A DNA stretch of 17,165 nt from Chrysiogenia bacterium (GTDB lineage: Bacteria; JAGRBM01): positions 1 through 17,165 of the forward strand of contig JAGRBM010000336.1 in the NCBI GenBank assembly GCA_020434085.1, given 5' to 3'. This document shows, one piece after another, positions 6,812 to 16,038 of the stretch. The position numbers and the translations under genes are program-made. Below the pieces are notes generated by a model. It was given only the letters and a program-made list of their open reading frames with translations, had not been told where the DNA came from and made no database searches. Numbering within the stretch: the stretch's first letter is position 1; the number at the start of each line of letters is the position of its first letter.

Positions 6812-7756
6812 ATGCAGGTCAGTAAGCTCAAGATCTTTAGCGGCAACGCCAATCAGGCGTTGGCGCACTCCATCTGCAAATATCTGGGCATTCCGCTCGG
6901 TCGCACCAATATCAAGCGTTTCTCCGACGGTGAGATTTTCGTTGAGATCGACGAGAACGTGCGCGGTATGGACGTCTTTATCGTGCAGCCCACGTGCCCG
7001 CCGGTCAGCGACACGCTGGTGGAACTGCTGATCATGATGGACGCGTTCAAGCGCGCCTCGGCGGAGACCATCACCGTGGTGATCCCTTACTACGGCTACG
7101 CGCGCCAGGACCGCAAGGTGCAGCCGCGCACGCCTATCAGCTCCAAGCTGGTGGCCGACCTGCTCCAGACCGCCGGCGCCACGCGCGCGGTCTGCATGGA
7201 CCTGCACGCCGGGCAGATCCAGGGTTTCTTCGACATTCCCGTGGACAATCTCTTCGCCACGCCGGTGATCATTCAGTATCTGCAGAGCCAGGAACTCGAC
7301 AACCTGACGGTGGTCTCGCCCGATGCCGGCGGCGCCGAGCGCGCCCGCGCCTTCGGCAAGCGCCTCAACGCACCCTTCGCCATGATCGACAAACGCCGCC
7401 CGAAGGCCAACGTGGCCGAGGTCATGCACGTCATCGGTGACGTGGACGGGCGCGACTGCGTGATCGTCGACGACATGATTGATACGGCCGGAACCCTCAC
7501 CCAGGCGGCCCTGGCCCTGGTGGAGAAGGGGGCCCGCTCGGTGCGTGCCTGCGCCACCCACGGCATCCTCTCGGGCCCTGCGATCGAGCGTATCAACGAA
7601 TCGAAGCTCACCGAGGTGATCGTGACCGACACGATTCCCCACGGAGAGAAGACGGAAACCTGCCCCAAGCTCAAGGTGCTCTCCACGGCGGAGCTGCTGG
7701 GTGAGGCAATTCGACGCATTTATTACGGTGAATCTGTCAGTTCGCTTTTTGTTTAG
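6812..7756 (+). CDS. prs: ribose-phosphate pyrophosphokinase (PRPP synthase)
   Basis: The 314-residue protein makes phosphoribosyl pyrophosphate from ribose-5-phosphate and ATP for nucleotide, His, Trp and NAD synthesis. Class I motifs are present: KIFSGNANQALA at the N-terminus, RFSDGEIFVEI, PYYGYARQDRK (ATP binding), MDLHAGQIQGFF, SPDAGGAERA, and the PRPP loop DCVIVDDMIDTAGTL at D215-L229. The length is typical (about 310-320). ATG 6812 gives the expected N-terminus; the upstream SD is only GGGGCCAGGGG. It follows a tRNA-Gln by 39 bp and precedes rplY, the usual deltaproteobacterial arrangement. Confidence 0.97.
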   Translation: MQVSKLKIFSGNANQALAHSICKYLGIPLGRTNIKRFSDGEIFVEIDENVRGMDVFIVQPTCPPVSDTLVELLIMMDAFKRASAETITVVIPYYGYARQDRKVQPRTPISSKLVADLLQTAGATRAVCMDLHAGQIQGFFDIPVDNLFATPVIIQYLQSQELDNLTVVSPDAGGAERARAFGKRLNAPFAMIDKRRPKANVAEVMHVIGDVDGRDCVIVDDMIDTAGTLTQAALALVEKGARSVRACATHGILSGPAIERINESKLTEVIVTDTIPHGEKTETCPKLKVLSTAELLGEAIRRIYYGESVSSLFV

Positions 7757-7763
7757 ATTCGGC

Positions 7764-7769
7764 TATAAG
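7764..7769 (+). promoter_or_regulatory. probable -10 element for rplY
   Basis: TATAAG within GGCTATAAG lies 7 bp after the prs stop. The same 9-mer occurs before rplI and a near match before rpsF. The -35 region with 17-bp spacing (7741-7746, TTCGCT) is weak, so this is moderate evidence. Confidence 0.45.
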
Positions 7770-7783
7770 GCGGCGCTGCATTG

Positions 7784-7825
7784 GGCCCCAAGGGGCCAGT
7801 GGGGCGATCGGCGAGCGCCGGTCGC
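7784..7825 (+). promoter_or_regulatory. rplY leader with two stable hairpins
   Basis: GGCCC-CAAG-GGGCC forms at 7785-7796 region (whole element 7784-7797). A second stem of 9 bp runs GCGATCGGC (7804-7812) with GCCGGTCGC (7817-7825), loop GAGC, with one T-G wobble. Both precede the AAGGA ribosome site at 7842-7846. L25 is known to autoregulate through its leader in enterobacteria; whether this leader does so is inference, and no 5S loop-E mimic is obvious. Confidence 0.4.
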
Positions 7826-7855
7826 AGGAACTTTTTGTAAGAAGGAAACAGACTC

Positions 7856-8503
7856 ATGGCTGAGCAGTTGGCTGTAGAAATTCGTACCGAAACCGGCAAG
7901 GGCCCGGCGCGTCGCCTGCGCATGGCGGGCAAGATTCCCGGTGTCTTTTACGGACGCAATGAAGCAACGGTGATGTTCGCCGTCGATCCCAAGGCGCTGC
8001 GCAAGGCGCTCTCGGGCAAGACCGGCCTGAACACGCTGATCTCGCTCAAGTCGAGCGACTCCGCGCTCGAAGGCAAGCTGGCACTGCTTCACGACGTCTG
8101 TCGTGACCCGGCCAGCCGCGAGCTCAAGCACGTCGACTTGCTCTCGATTGATCCCAAGCGCGAAGTGACGGTGAAGGTGCCCGTGCATGTGCATGGTCGC
8201 TCGAAGGGCGTGGTTGCCGGTGGCATCCTCGACCAGATTCGTCACGAACTCGAAGTGCGCTGTCTTCCCGGCGACATCCCCTCTGAAATTCAGGTTGATG
8301 TCACCGAACTCGATACGGGCGAGTCGATCCACGTCTCCGACGTCGCGCTGCCTTCGGGTGTGACGGCCGTGGACGAGGACCGCTTCACCATCGTGACGAT
8401 TGTTCCGCCCAAGGGCATGTCGCTCTCCAAGGAAGAGGAAGCAGCCGAAGCCGCCGCCGCCGAAGGCGAAGGCGCGGCCGCAACCGGAGAGGCGAAGGAG
8501 TAA
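7856..8503 (+). CDS. rplY: ribosomal protein bL25, general stress (Ctc/TL5) form
   Basis: The protein has 215 residues: an N-terminal 5S rRNA-binding L25 domain (EIRTETGKGPARRLRMAGKIPGVFYG, then the LKHVDLLSI block near residue 95) and a C-terminal TL5 beta domain (KGVVAGGILDQIRHELEVRCLPGDIP, DVTELDTGESIHVSDV, DEDRFTIVTIVPP). This long form is called Ctc. The last 35 residues form an acidic Ala/Glu-rich tail (EEEAAEAAAAEGEG...), like those on S6 and L9 in this window. It binds 5S rRNA in the large subunit central protuberance. It lies between prs and pth as in Bacillus and Geobacter. Confidence 0.96.
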   Translation: MAEQLAVEIRTETGKGPARRLRMAGKIPGVFYGRNEATVMFAVDPKALRKALSGKTGLNTLISLKSSDSALEGKLALLHDVCRDPASRELKHVDLLSIDPKREVTVKVPVHVHGRSKGVVAGGILDQIRHELEVRCLPGDIPSEIQVDVTELDTGESIHVSDVALPSGVTAVDEDRFTIVTIVPPKGMSLSKEEEAAEAAAAEGEGAAATGEAKE

Positions 8504-8533
8504 TCCTTCGGCGCATCTGGCTGGAGGGCCTTC

Positions 8534-9136
8534 ATGGCGGCTCCATTTCGGCTGGTTGTCGGGCTGGGAAATCCCGGTGCCGAGTATCGCGCCACCCGGC
8601 ACAACGCCGGGTTCTGGGTTGTCGAGGGGCTCGCTCGAATCTGGGGCGCGGAGCTGCGCCCGGGCAAGTGGAACGCCCACGAAGCGCTCGCAGCGCCCGC
8701 CGGCCTGGGCCGCGTGATGCTGCTGGAGCCCCAGACCTACATGAACGAAAGCGGGCGGAGCCTCGCTCCGCTCGCACGGTTTTACAAGCTTGCGCCTGAA
8801 GACGTCATCGTGATACACGATGAGCTCGATTTGCCCCCCGGGCGCCTGCGGATCAAGCAGGGTGGGGGCCACGGCGGCCACAACGGCCTCCGATCGATCA
8901 TCGATCAATGGGGAGAGAAAAACTTCTACCGGGTTCGCGTCGGAGTCGGTAGACCGCCACGTACCAGCGACGTTGTGAAATACGTTCTGGGGCAACCGAG
9001 CAAGGCACAGTGGAACAAGCTCGATCAGGCGGTCATCAGGGCAACCGAAGCGGTCGAGAGACTCTTGCGCGATGGGCTCAACGCAACGCAGCAAGACTTT
9101 AACCGCAACGACCAATCCGGGGATCTTCCCAACTAG
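8534..9136 (+). CDS. pth: peptidyl-tRNA hydrolase
   Basis: The 200-residue protein releases peptidyl-tRNAs dropped from ribosomes. Family motifs: VVGLGNPGAEYRATRHNAGF with N13 and the catalytic H23, LLEPQTYMNESG, VIHDELDLPPGRLRIKQ with the catalytic Asp, and GGGHGGHNGLRSI. The C-terminal DVVKYVLGQPS segment is also typical. The SD GGAGGG (8523-8528) is 5 nt from ATG 8534. It follows rplY by 30 bp, so it is in the same unit. No terminator is visible in the next 210 bp, which separate it from hppA and hold only a weak GGCGG/CCGCC hairpin (9157-9175). Confidence 0.96.
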   Translation: MAAPFRLVVGLGNPGAEYRATRHNAGFWVVEGLARIWGAELRPGKWNAHEALAAPAGLGRVMLLEPQTYMNESGRSLAPLARFYKLAPEDVIVIHDELDLPPGRLRIKQGGGHGGHNGLRSIIDQWGEKNFYRVRVGVGRPPRTSDVVKYVLGQPSKAQWNKLDQAVIRATEAVERLLRDGLNATQQDFNRNDQSGDLPN

Positions 9137-9346
9137 AAGTTTTGAGTCGGGGAACAGGCGGGCATTCGCTCCGCCCTTGTCAGAGGAACCTGTAACAATC
9201 AGCAACGCCCATTCGAGGCTCGCATCGCGCGGCCCCGACGGTGTCGCTACAGGCTCCAGGAACCCGAAAACACAAGTTAGCTAAGACCCGCAACCCGGAG
9301 GCGCAAAGGCCCCGTGAGGATTGGCGGGAGAGGAGAGAGAGAAACC

Positions 9347-11422
<2,076 letters not shown>

Positions 11423-11446
11423 TCAAAGCGCAATTACGTGCTAAAC

Positions 11447-11480
11447 AAGCCGGGGCCATTTTGGCCCCGGCTTTTTCTTT
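11447..11480 (+). terminator. intrinsic terminator after hppA
   Basis: AAGCCGGGGCC (11447-11457), loop ATTTT, GGCCCCGGCTT (11463-11473), then CTTTTTCTTT. An 11-bp stem. CCGGGGCC recurs at 11485-11492 and could pair with the right arm instead, giving an alternative hairpin just ahead of ychF. Confidence 0.92.
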
Positions 11481-11512
11481 CGGCCCGGGGCCGGTAGCGG
11501 AGTAGCCAGACC

Positions 11513-12607
11513 ATGGGATTCAATTGCGGCATCGTCGGTCTGCCCAACGTGGGCAAGTCCACCATCTTCAACGCGCTCACGGCGGCCGGTGCGCAGGCCG
11601 AGAACTATCCGTTCTGCACCATCGAGCCCAACACCGGGATGGTGATTGTGCCGGACGCGCGCCTCGACAAGATCGCGAGCATGGTCAAGCCGCTCAAGGT
11701 GGTTCCCACCACGATGGAATTCGTGGACATCGCGGGTCTTGTGAAGGGTGCGAGCAAGGGCGAGGGCCTGGGCAATCAGTTCCTCTCGCACATCCGCAGC
11801 ACCGATGCGATCTGCCACGTGGTGCGCTGCTTCGAGGATCCCAACGTCGTGCACGTCGAGGGCTCGGTCGACCCCAAGCGTGACATCGAGGTGATTCGCA
11901 CGGAGCTGATCCTCGCCGATCTCGAGAGCATTTCGAAGCGTGCCGACAAGGCACAGAAGATGGCCAAGTCCGGCAACGCGCAGCTCAAGGCGGAGTCGGA
12001 GTTTCTCAATGGGCTCATGGCCCATCTCGATGCCGGCGATCCGGCCATCACCTATGCCGTGCCCGAGGCGATGCAACAGTTCTTCCGCGACTGCTTTCTG
12101 ATTACGGCCAAGAAAGTGCTCTACGTTGCCAACGTCGACGAAGCCGCCCTGGCCAATGGCAACGAACACACACAGACCGTCGAAGCCATCGCCAAGGCCG
12201 AAGGCGCCGAGGTCGTGCGCATCTGCGGCAAGATCGAGGGAGAGCTCAGCGAACTCGACGCCGAAGAGCAGCAGGCCTTTCTCGAAGACCTGGGGCTTGA
12301 AGAGCCGGGCCTCAACCGCCTGATCTTCGCCGGCTACACCCTGCTGGGGCTAATCAGCTACTTCACCGCGGGCGAAAAAGAGGCCCGCGCCTGGACCATC
12401 ACCCGCGGAATGAGCGCCCCGCAGGCGGCCGGCAAGATCCACACCGACTTTGAAAAGGGATTTATCCGCGCCGAGGTCATTGCCTATGACGACTTCATCG
12501 CCTGCGGCGGAGAGGCCGGAGCCAAGGAAAAGGGCAAGCTGCGCGTCGAGGGCAAGGAATACATTGTCCAGGACGGCGACGTGATGCATTTCCGGTTCAA
12601 CGTCTAG
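11513..12607 (+). CDS. ychF: redox-regulated ATPase YchF (Obg-like ATPase)
   Basis: The 364-residue protein is a near full-length match to YchF/OLA1. The P-loop GLPNVGKS is at residues 9-16, then NYPFCTIEPNTG, the G3 motif DIAGLVKGASKGEGLGNQFL, and a NVDE G4-like motif (N-x-x-E rather than NKxD, which explains ATP preference). A coiled-coil insertion (LADLESISKRADKAQK) and the C-terminal TGS domain (ending IVQDGDVMHFRFNV) follow. YchF binds ribosomes and ATP and is linked to stress response and translation start-site choice. The SD is GGAG (11499-11502). Its stop overlaps the stop of the convergent minus-strand gene by a few bases. Confidence 0.97.
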   Translation: MGFNCGIVGLPNVGKSTIFNALTAAGAQAENYPFCTIEPNTGMVIVPDARLDKIASMVKPLKVVPTTMEFVDIAGLVKGASKGEGLGNQFLSHIRSTDAICHVVRCFEDPNVVHVEGSVDPKRDIEVIRTELILADLESISKRADKAQKMAKSGNAQLKAESEFLNGLMAHLDAGDPAITYAVPEAMQQFFRDCFLITAKKVLYVANVDEAALANGNEHTQTVEAIAKAEGAEVVRICGKIEGELSELDAEEQQAFLEDLGLEEPGLNRLIFAGYTLLGLISYFTAGEKEARAWTITRGMSAPQAAGKIHTDFEKGFIRAEVIAYDDFIACGGEAGAKEKGKLRVEGKEYIVQDGDVMHFRFNV

Positions 12608-12951
12608 CCCTGGCCGCCGATCTCCAGTTCGAAAAACTTGTCGACGTCGAGATGGTCGAGCACGTCCTCATCGGACTTCTCGTACGCCTTCTTGATCTTG
12701 TCGAACATTACCTTCGCTTCTTCGAGATTGATCATGCCGTTTGCGATCATCGCGCCCTGGATAAATCCGATCCAGCGATGGGCCTTCGTGCTCGGCCAAT
12801 CGCGGGCATGTTCGATGATTTCATCGCACATCTTCACCAAGTGTTTGGGCTGAAGCGATTGGGGCTGGTCGGAAGCCGAGACACTGGATGCCTTGAGCAT
12901 CTCCCTGCATTGCTCGGCCATTGCAAAAATCAGACTGATATTTTTCGGCAT
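12604..12951 (-). CDS. small protein of unknown function, convergent with ychF
   Basis: This 115-residue frame has a start preceded on its strand by GGGGTGA, a fair ribosome site. I do not recognise the family. The sequence is largely helical and Lys/Asp/Glu-rich. It contains MCDEIIEHARDW, a central hydrophobic WIGFIQGAMIANGMINL, and an acidic C-terminus (SDEDVLDHLDVDKFFELE). No membrane helix, signal or metal motif is seen. Its stop (CTA 12604-12606 on +) interlocks with the ychF stop TAG 12605-12607. The intact frame, SD and natural amino acid use make it a credible gene rather than an antisense artefact. Confidence 0.75.
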   Translation of the reverse strand: MPKNISLIFAMAEQCREMLKASSVSASDQPQSLQPKHLVKMCDEIIEHARDWPSTKAHRWIGFIQGAMIANGMINLEEAKVMFDKIKKAYEKSDEDVLDHLDVDKFFELEIGGQG

Positions 12952-13183
12952 GGATCACCCCGGATTGGTTGGAGGTTCGGACCTCGTCGTCAGGCCTGCG
13001 TTCGCAGTTGATGACGTCCGTCTCTCAGCGATCGATCAGGGTGCCGTTGCAGGCGGGTATGAAGCAATCTTACACCATTTGGGGCTTGATTGCCCCGCCG
13101 GGATGCCGCCACCGATTGCCCCGGAGGCCCCGAAATCGCTCCCAGGTGCGCTGAAATGCCAGTTCCGGGCCCGCGCGCCTGCC
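12952..13183. other. intergenic region between the unknown minus-strand gene and the rpsF promoter
   Basis: This spacer holds no gene I can support. A small hairpin GGGGC-TTGATT-GCCCC lies at 13081-13096. It should include the promoter of the minus-strand gene, but no convincing -35/-10 pair was found. Confidence 0.5.
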
Positions 13184-13212
13184 TTTACAACCCACCCCCC
13201 GGCGGCTATAGA
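13184..13212 (+). promoter_or_regulatory. sigma70-type promoter for the rpsF operon
   Basis: TTTACA (13184-13189), 17-bp spacer, TATAGA (13207-13212) in the context GGCTATAGA. Transcription would begin near 13219, giving a leader of about 100 nt. Confidence 0.75.
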
Positions 13213-13229
13213 GCGCCCCCTGAACCCTT

Positions 13230-13305
13230 GCCCGACCCACTGGCAGGTAAAACCAAATAAATACAAAGGGTCGGGCTACCGGGGACTTTGCACAGTCGCC
13301 CGGTA
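13230..13305 (+). promoter_or_regulatory. structured rpsF leader, candidate S6:S18 autoregulatory element
   Basis: A 9-bp stem pairs GCCCGACCC (13230-13238) with GGGTCGGGC (13268-13276) around an A-rich 29-nt loop. The next base begins a second hairpin: TACCGGG (13277-13283) and GACT pair with AGTC and CCCGGTA (13299-13305), with a single bulged G 13298 and loop TTGCAC. The two stems abut and could stack. They are followed by ACCGGAAGGAG, which contains the SD. In other bacteria S6:S18 binds a hairpin with a CCG element in its own leader; the CCG triplets here are suggestive but not decisive. Confidence 0.5.
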
Positions 13306-13322
13306 ACCGGAAGGAGCCAGCA

Positions 13323-13907
13323 ATGCTCTACGAGTGCATGGTGCTTTTCAGCCCCGAGCTCTCGAGTGAAGAACTCGAGGCCGCTCGCACCAAGGTTGAA
13401 GACACCCTTTCCAAGAAAGGCGGCAGCGTAGCCCTGTGGGACCACTGGGGCGATCGCCGTCTGACCTATCCCATCAAGAAGAAGAACCGCGCGTTCTATT
13501 CGATTGCCTACATCGAGGCGAACAACGAGGCCCGCACCGAGCTGGTCCGTACGTTCAAGCTCTCCGATGCAGTGCTGCGCCACATGATCGTGGTGCCGCC
13601 GGTCGCTCCGGATCTGGCCGCCATCGCCAACAAGAGCGCGGCCCGCGCCGAGTACGAGCGTGAGCGTGAGTCGGGTGGCCGTTACGGTGACCGTGGTGAT
13701 CGCTACGGTGATCGTGACCGCGGTGGTGATCGCTACGACAATCGCGGTCCGCGCGGCGATGACCGTGGCGAGCGTTCCGCGCCCGCACCGGCGGCGCCCG
13801 CACCTGCTGCTGAAGCTGCCGCCCCGGCGGAAGCTGCTGCTCCCGCGGAAGCGCCGGCTGAGGCCGCTGCTCCGGCCGCGGAATCCACCGAGGAGGCACA
13901 GTCATGA
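13323..13907 (+). CDS. rpsF: ribosomal protein bS6 with long R/G/D-rich and Ala/Glu-rich tail
   Basis: The first ~100 residues are a normal S6 ([57 protein letters not shown]). S6 pairs with S18 on the small subunit platform. The chain then runs to 194 residues, well beyond the family's usual 95-140. Residues 117-151 are repeats rich in Arg, Gly, Asp and Tyr ([20 protein letters not shown]), partly made by a 15-nt direct repeat at 13693-13707 and 13723-13737. Residues 152-194 are Ala/Pro/Glu-rich and acidic. SD GGAAGGAG (13309-13316). The stop overlaps the rpsR start (ATGA), so the two are translationally coupled. Confidence 0.96.
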   Translation: MLYECMVLFSPELSSEELEAARTKVEDTLSKKGGSVALWDHWGDRRLTYPIKKKNRAFYSIAYIEANNEARTELVRTFKLSDAVLRHMIVVPPVAPDLAAIANKSAARAEYERERESGGRYGDRGDRYGDRDRGGDRYDNRGPRGDDRGERSAPAPAAPAPAAEAAAPAEAAAPAEAPAEAAAPAAESTEEAQS

Positions 13908-14308
13908 GTGAAGAACAGAACAATGCCCCGGCGGCGGAGCGTCCCGCATCGGATCGTTCGGCTCCCAGCGGTGATCGTCGCCCCGGCGGTGACAGCCGCG
14001 GCGGCCCGCGTGCCGGCGGTCGTGACGGCGGACGCGATGGTGGACGTCGCGGTGGCGGCGGCCCCAAGGGCGGCGGTCGTCGTCGTTTCTCGCGCCGCAA
14101 GGTTTGCCGTTTCTGCGTGGACAAGGTCGATTACATCGACTGGAAGGACACGCGCACCCTCAAGCACTACATCAGCGAGCGTGGCAAGATCGTCCCGCGT
14201 CGCACCACGGGTACCTGCGCGCATCACCAGCGCCAGCTCAAGATTGCCGTGAAGCGTGCCCGCCAGGTGGCCATCGTGCCGGTGGCTGCGCATCACGGCC
14301 GCCCGTAA
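13904..14308 (+). CDS. rpsR: ribosomal protein bS18 with RGG-rich N-terminal extension
   Basis: The C-terminal ~75 residues are standard S18 ([53 protein letters not shown]). It keeps C68-x2-C71, C105 and H108, a possible zinc site of the C+ form of S18. In front of this lies about 60 residues of low-complexity sequence: acidic/polar first ([14 protein letters not shown]), then Gly/Arg/Asp repeats ([18 protein letters not shown]). Such RGG-like stretches bind RNA or drive self-association in other proteins; a role here is inference. Its ribosome site GAGGAGG lies inside the rpsF end, and the start codon overlaps the rpsF stop. Confidence 0.96.
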   Translation: MSEEQNNAPAAERPASDRSAPSGDRRPGGDSRGGPRAGGRDGGRDGGRRGGGGPKGGGRRRFSRRKVCRFCVDKVDYIDWKDTRTLKHYISERGKIVPRRTTGTCAHHQRQLKIAVKRARQVAIVPVAAHHGRP

Positions 14309-14332
14309 TTTTCAACCCAATGGATTGACCAC

Positions 14333-14357
14333 AAGGGGGAGCCGCAAGCTCCCCCTT
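14333..14357 (+). terminator. terminator-like hairpin between rpsR and the DUF2232-type gene
   Basis: AAGGGGGAGC (14333-14342), loop CGCAA, GCTCCCCCTT (14348-14357): a 10-bp stem but no T-run after it. It could weaken transcription or protect the rpsF-rpsR mRNA end rather than stop transcription fully. Confidence 0.5.
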
Positions 14358-14384
14358 CGTGTCTGATCCCGGCGATACGGTTCC

Positions 14385-15230
14385 ATGTTTTCCATTCTCG
14401 CGGCCTACGGATTCTTCTTCATCCTGCTTGCGGCGATCTCCGCCATGCTGGCGGCGATGCTGGCCGCTGTGTACTGGCGTTCGGGACCGGTGGTGGGACT
14501 GCTCACGCTGGGCGGGCTCGGGCTGGCCGGCACCTGGGTTTTGAGTGGAGACTTCACGATTCCCATCGTCGTGCTGGCCGCCGTGTTGATCCACGCGGTC
14601 GATCGCCGCTGGAGCCTCTCACGTGCGATCTGGCAGGCCTTTGCCCTCAACGCGTTGGTGATTCTGGCCTGGATGCTGATGGTCTACCTGGCCTTTCAGG
14701 CGCGTCCCTACGCGGCCATTGAAATCCAGGAAATGCTCGGCGAGCTGGAAGTAAAGCCGTGGATGGTGGGGATTGCGCCCGGATTTTTGCTGGCCGGACA
14801 GTTCGTTGCCGCCTGGATCGGGGTCCTGCTCACCTCCAGCGGCAATGCCGAGCTGTGGCCCCAGCAGGACGTGCAGGACTGGGAAATTCCATGGTATCTG
14901 GTCTGGGTTCTGATCGGGTGTGGATTCGGCGTCTGGGGCCTGCTGGCGGGCCTGGTTCAGGATACCCAGAGCGGGGCGCTGCTCGCGCTCTTCTCCAGCG
15001 GCGCCGTGCTGGCCGCTTCCTGGTTCCTGGTGCAGGGCTTCCTGGTAGGGGTCGTGGCCATGAAGACCTGGAAACTGCCCGCCTGGCTGGGAATCCTGGC
15101 CATGCTCTCCATGTGGCATTTTCTGCCCCTGGTGGGCGTAGCCGAGGTCTGGGGCGGATTTCGGGCCCGGATGCGGGCCCATGCGGCGGCCCGCGAACAG
15201 GGGCGCAAAAGGGGCGACGGAGATTTTTGA
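14385..15230 (+). CDS. DUF2232/YybS-like polytopic membrane protein
   Basis: A 281-residue protein with about eight hydrophobic helices, a cytoplasmic basic C-terminus (RARMRAHAAAREQGRKRG) and a segment of about 20 polar residues after helix 4 (IEIQEMLGELE). Members of DUF2232 lie between rpsR and rplI in deltaproteobacteria, and the related YybS lies next to rplI in Bacillus; position and topology are the main evidence, since sequence motifs are weak. The function is unknown; some relatives resemble substrate-binding subunits of ECF transporters. ATG 14385 has no clear SD. Its stop codon overlaps the -35 box of the rplI promoter. Confidence 0.75.
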   Translation: MFSILAAYGFFFILLAAISAMLAAMLAAVYWRSGPVVGLLTLGGLGLAGTWVLSGDFTIPIVVLAAVLIHAVDRRWSLSRAIWQAFALNALVILAWMLMVYLAFQARPYAAIEIQEMLGELEVKPWMVGIAPGFLLAGQFVAAWIGVLLTSSGNAELWPQQDVQDWEIPWYLVWVLIGCGFGVWGLLAGLVQDTQSGALLALFSSGAVLAASWFLVQGFLVGVVAMKTWKLPAWLGILAMLSMWHFLPLVGVAEVWGGFRARMRAHAAAREQGRKRGDGDF

Positions 15231-15255
15231 CCCGGCCCCACCTGTTGGCTATAAG
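15227..15255 (+). promoter_or_regulatory. sigma70-type promoter for rplI
   Basis: TTGACC (15227-15232), 17-bp spacer, TATAAG (15250-15255) in GGCTATAAG. The -35 overlaps the stop codon of the upstream membrane protein gene. A GGGTC/GACCC hairpin (15322-15338) lies in the leader immediately before the SD. Confidence 0.75.
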
Positions 15256-15350
15256 ACAGCCCCTTCGCGCCTGTAGAGCCGCCTGGTGGTGGACGTGCCG
15301 CGAAAAACGGAAATTGAGCAAGGGTCCATGCGAGACCCGAGGAAATGATC

Positions 15351-15914
15351 ATGCGAGTGATTCTCCAGGAGAACATCGAAACGCTCGGCGCCGTCGGTGA
15401 AATCGTCAACGTCAAGCCCGGCTATGCCCGCAACTACCTGCTTCCCAAGGGCCTGGTGCTCGTCGCCAACGAGTCCGCCGTCAAGGAATGGGAGCACAAG
15501 CAGCGCGTGACCGCCGACCGCATCCGCAAGCTGCGCCTGAGCGCCGAAGGCGTCGCCAAGCAGCTCAAGGGTGTGAAGGTCGAAATCTCCGCCAAGGTGG
15601 GCGAGGGCGAGCGCCTGTTCGGCTCGGTCGGCAACGCCGACATCCTCAAGGGCCTGATTGAAAAGGGCTTCGGTGGTCTGAGCCGCAAGGACATCCACCT
15701 GCCGCGCCCGATCAAGACGCTCGGCGAGCACACGGTCAGCGTGAAGCTTCACCCCGAAGTGAGCACCGACATCATTGTCGATGTTGTGCGTTCGGCCGAC
15801 AGCCCGCCGCCGGTTGAGACCAAGAGCAAGACCGACGAGATCCTCGAGAAGGCCGCCGCCGAAGAACAGGCCGCTGCCGCATCCGAGGACGAAGGCAACG
15901 ACGAAGAAGCATAA
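15351..15914 (+). CDS. rplI: ribosomal protein bL9 with acidic C-terminal tail
   Basis: 187 residues from ATG 15351. The N-domain MRVILQENIETLGAVGEIVNVKPGYARNYLLP is standard and binds 23S rRNA; the long connecting helix (SAVKEWEHKQRV) and the C-domain (GERLFGSVGNADI, IHLPRPIKTLGEHTVSVKLHPEV) follow. After residue ~155 comes an added Lys/Glu then Ala/Glu-rich acidic tail. GAGGAA (15339-15344) favours ATG 15351 over ATG 15345, which would sit against the SD. L9 usually starts M-K/R-V-I-L, which also supports it. Confidence 0.96.
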   Translation: MRVILQENIETLGAVGEIVNVKPGYARNYLLPKGLVLVANESAVKEWEHKQRVTADRIRKLRLSAEGVAKQLKGVKVEISAKVGEGERLFGSVGNADILKGLIEKGFGGLSRKDIHLPRPIKTLGEHTVSVKLHPEVSTDIIVDVVRSADSPPPVETKSKTDEILEKAAAEEQAAAASEDEGNDEEA

Positions 15915-15936
15915 GCGTCGCGAATTCGATTCAACG

Positions 15937-15967
15937 AAAAGCCCCGCCAGATGGCGGGGCTTTTTTT
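15937..15967 (+). terminator. intrinsic terminator after rplI
   Basis: GCCCCGCC (15941-15948), loop AGAT, GGCGGGGC (15953-15960), then seven T; the stem is extended by AAAA/TTTT. It ends the ribosomal block. Confidence 0.93.
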
Positions 15968-15972
15968 GTTGT

Positions 15973-15995
15973 GGTGGCTCGGTGTTTGAGCCACC
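15973..15995. repeat. inverted repeat hairpin
   Basis: GGTGGCTC and GAGCCACC (8 bp) around a 7-nt loop, just downstream of the rplI terminator and at the left edge of the repeat-rich segment. Role unknown. Confidence 0.5.
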
Positions 15996-16038
15996 GCATG
16001 CCTGCTGAAGGGCGCGCGCCACCAGTCGGCGCAGCGCA

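Noticed and set aside
6410-9205. Minus-strand open frames of 410 and 480 codons opposite spoVG, tRNA-Gln, prs, rplY and pth
   Set aside because: They run through a tRNA and several conserved genes on the other strand, so they are shadows.
9281-9340. A GGCGCAAAGGCC stretch before hppA that recalls part of the c-di-GMP-I riboswitch core
   Set aside because: The remaining conserved parts, including the tetraloop-receptor stem and the second helix, are not found.
9314-9346. Upstream GTG 9314 as the start of hppA
   Set aside because: The SD AGGAG lies inside this segment and points to GTG 9347; the extra 11 residues are charged and unlike family N-termini.
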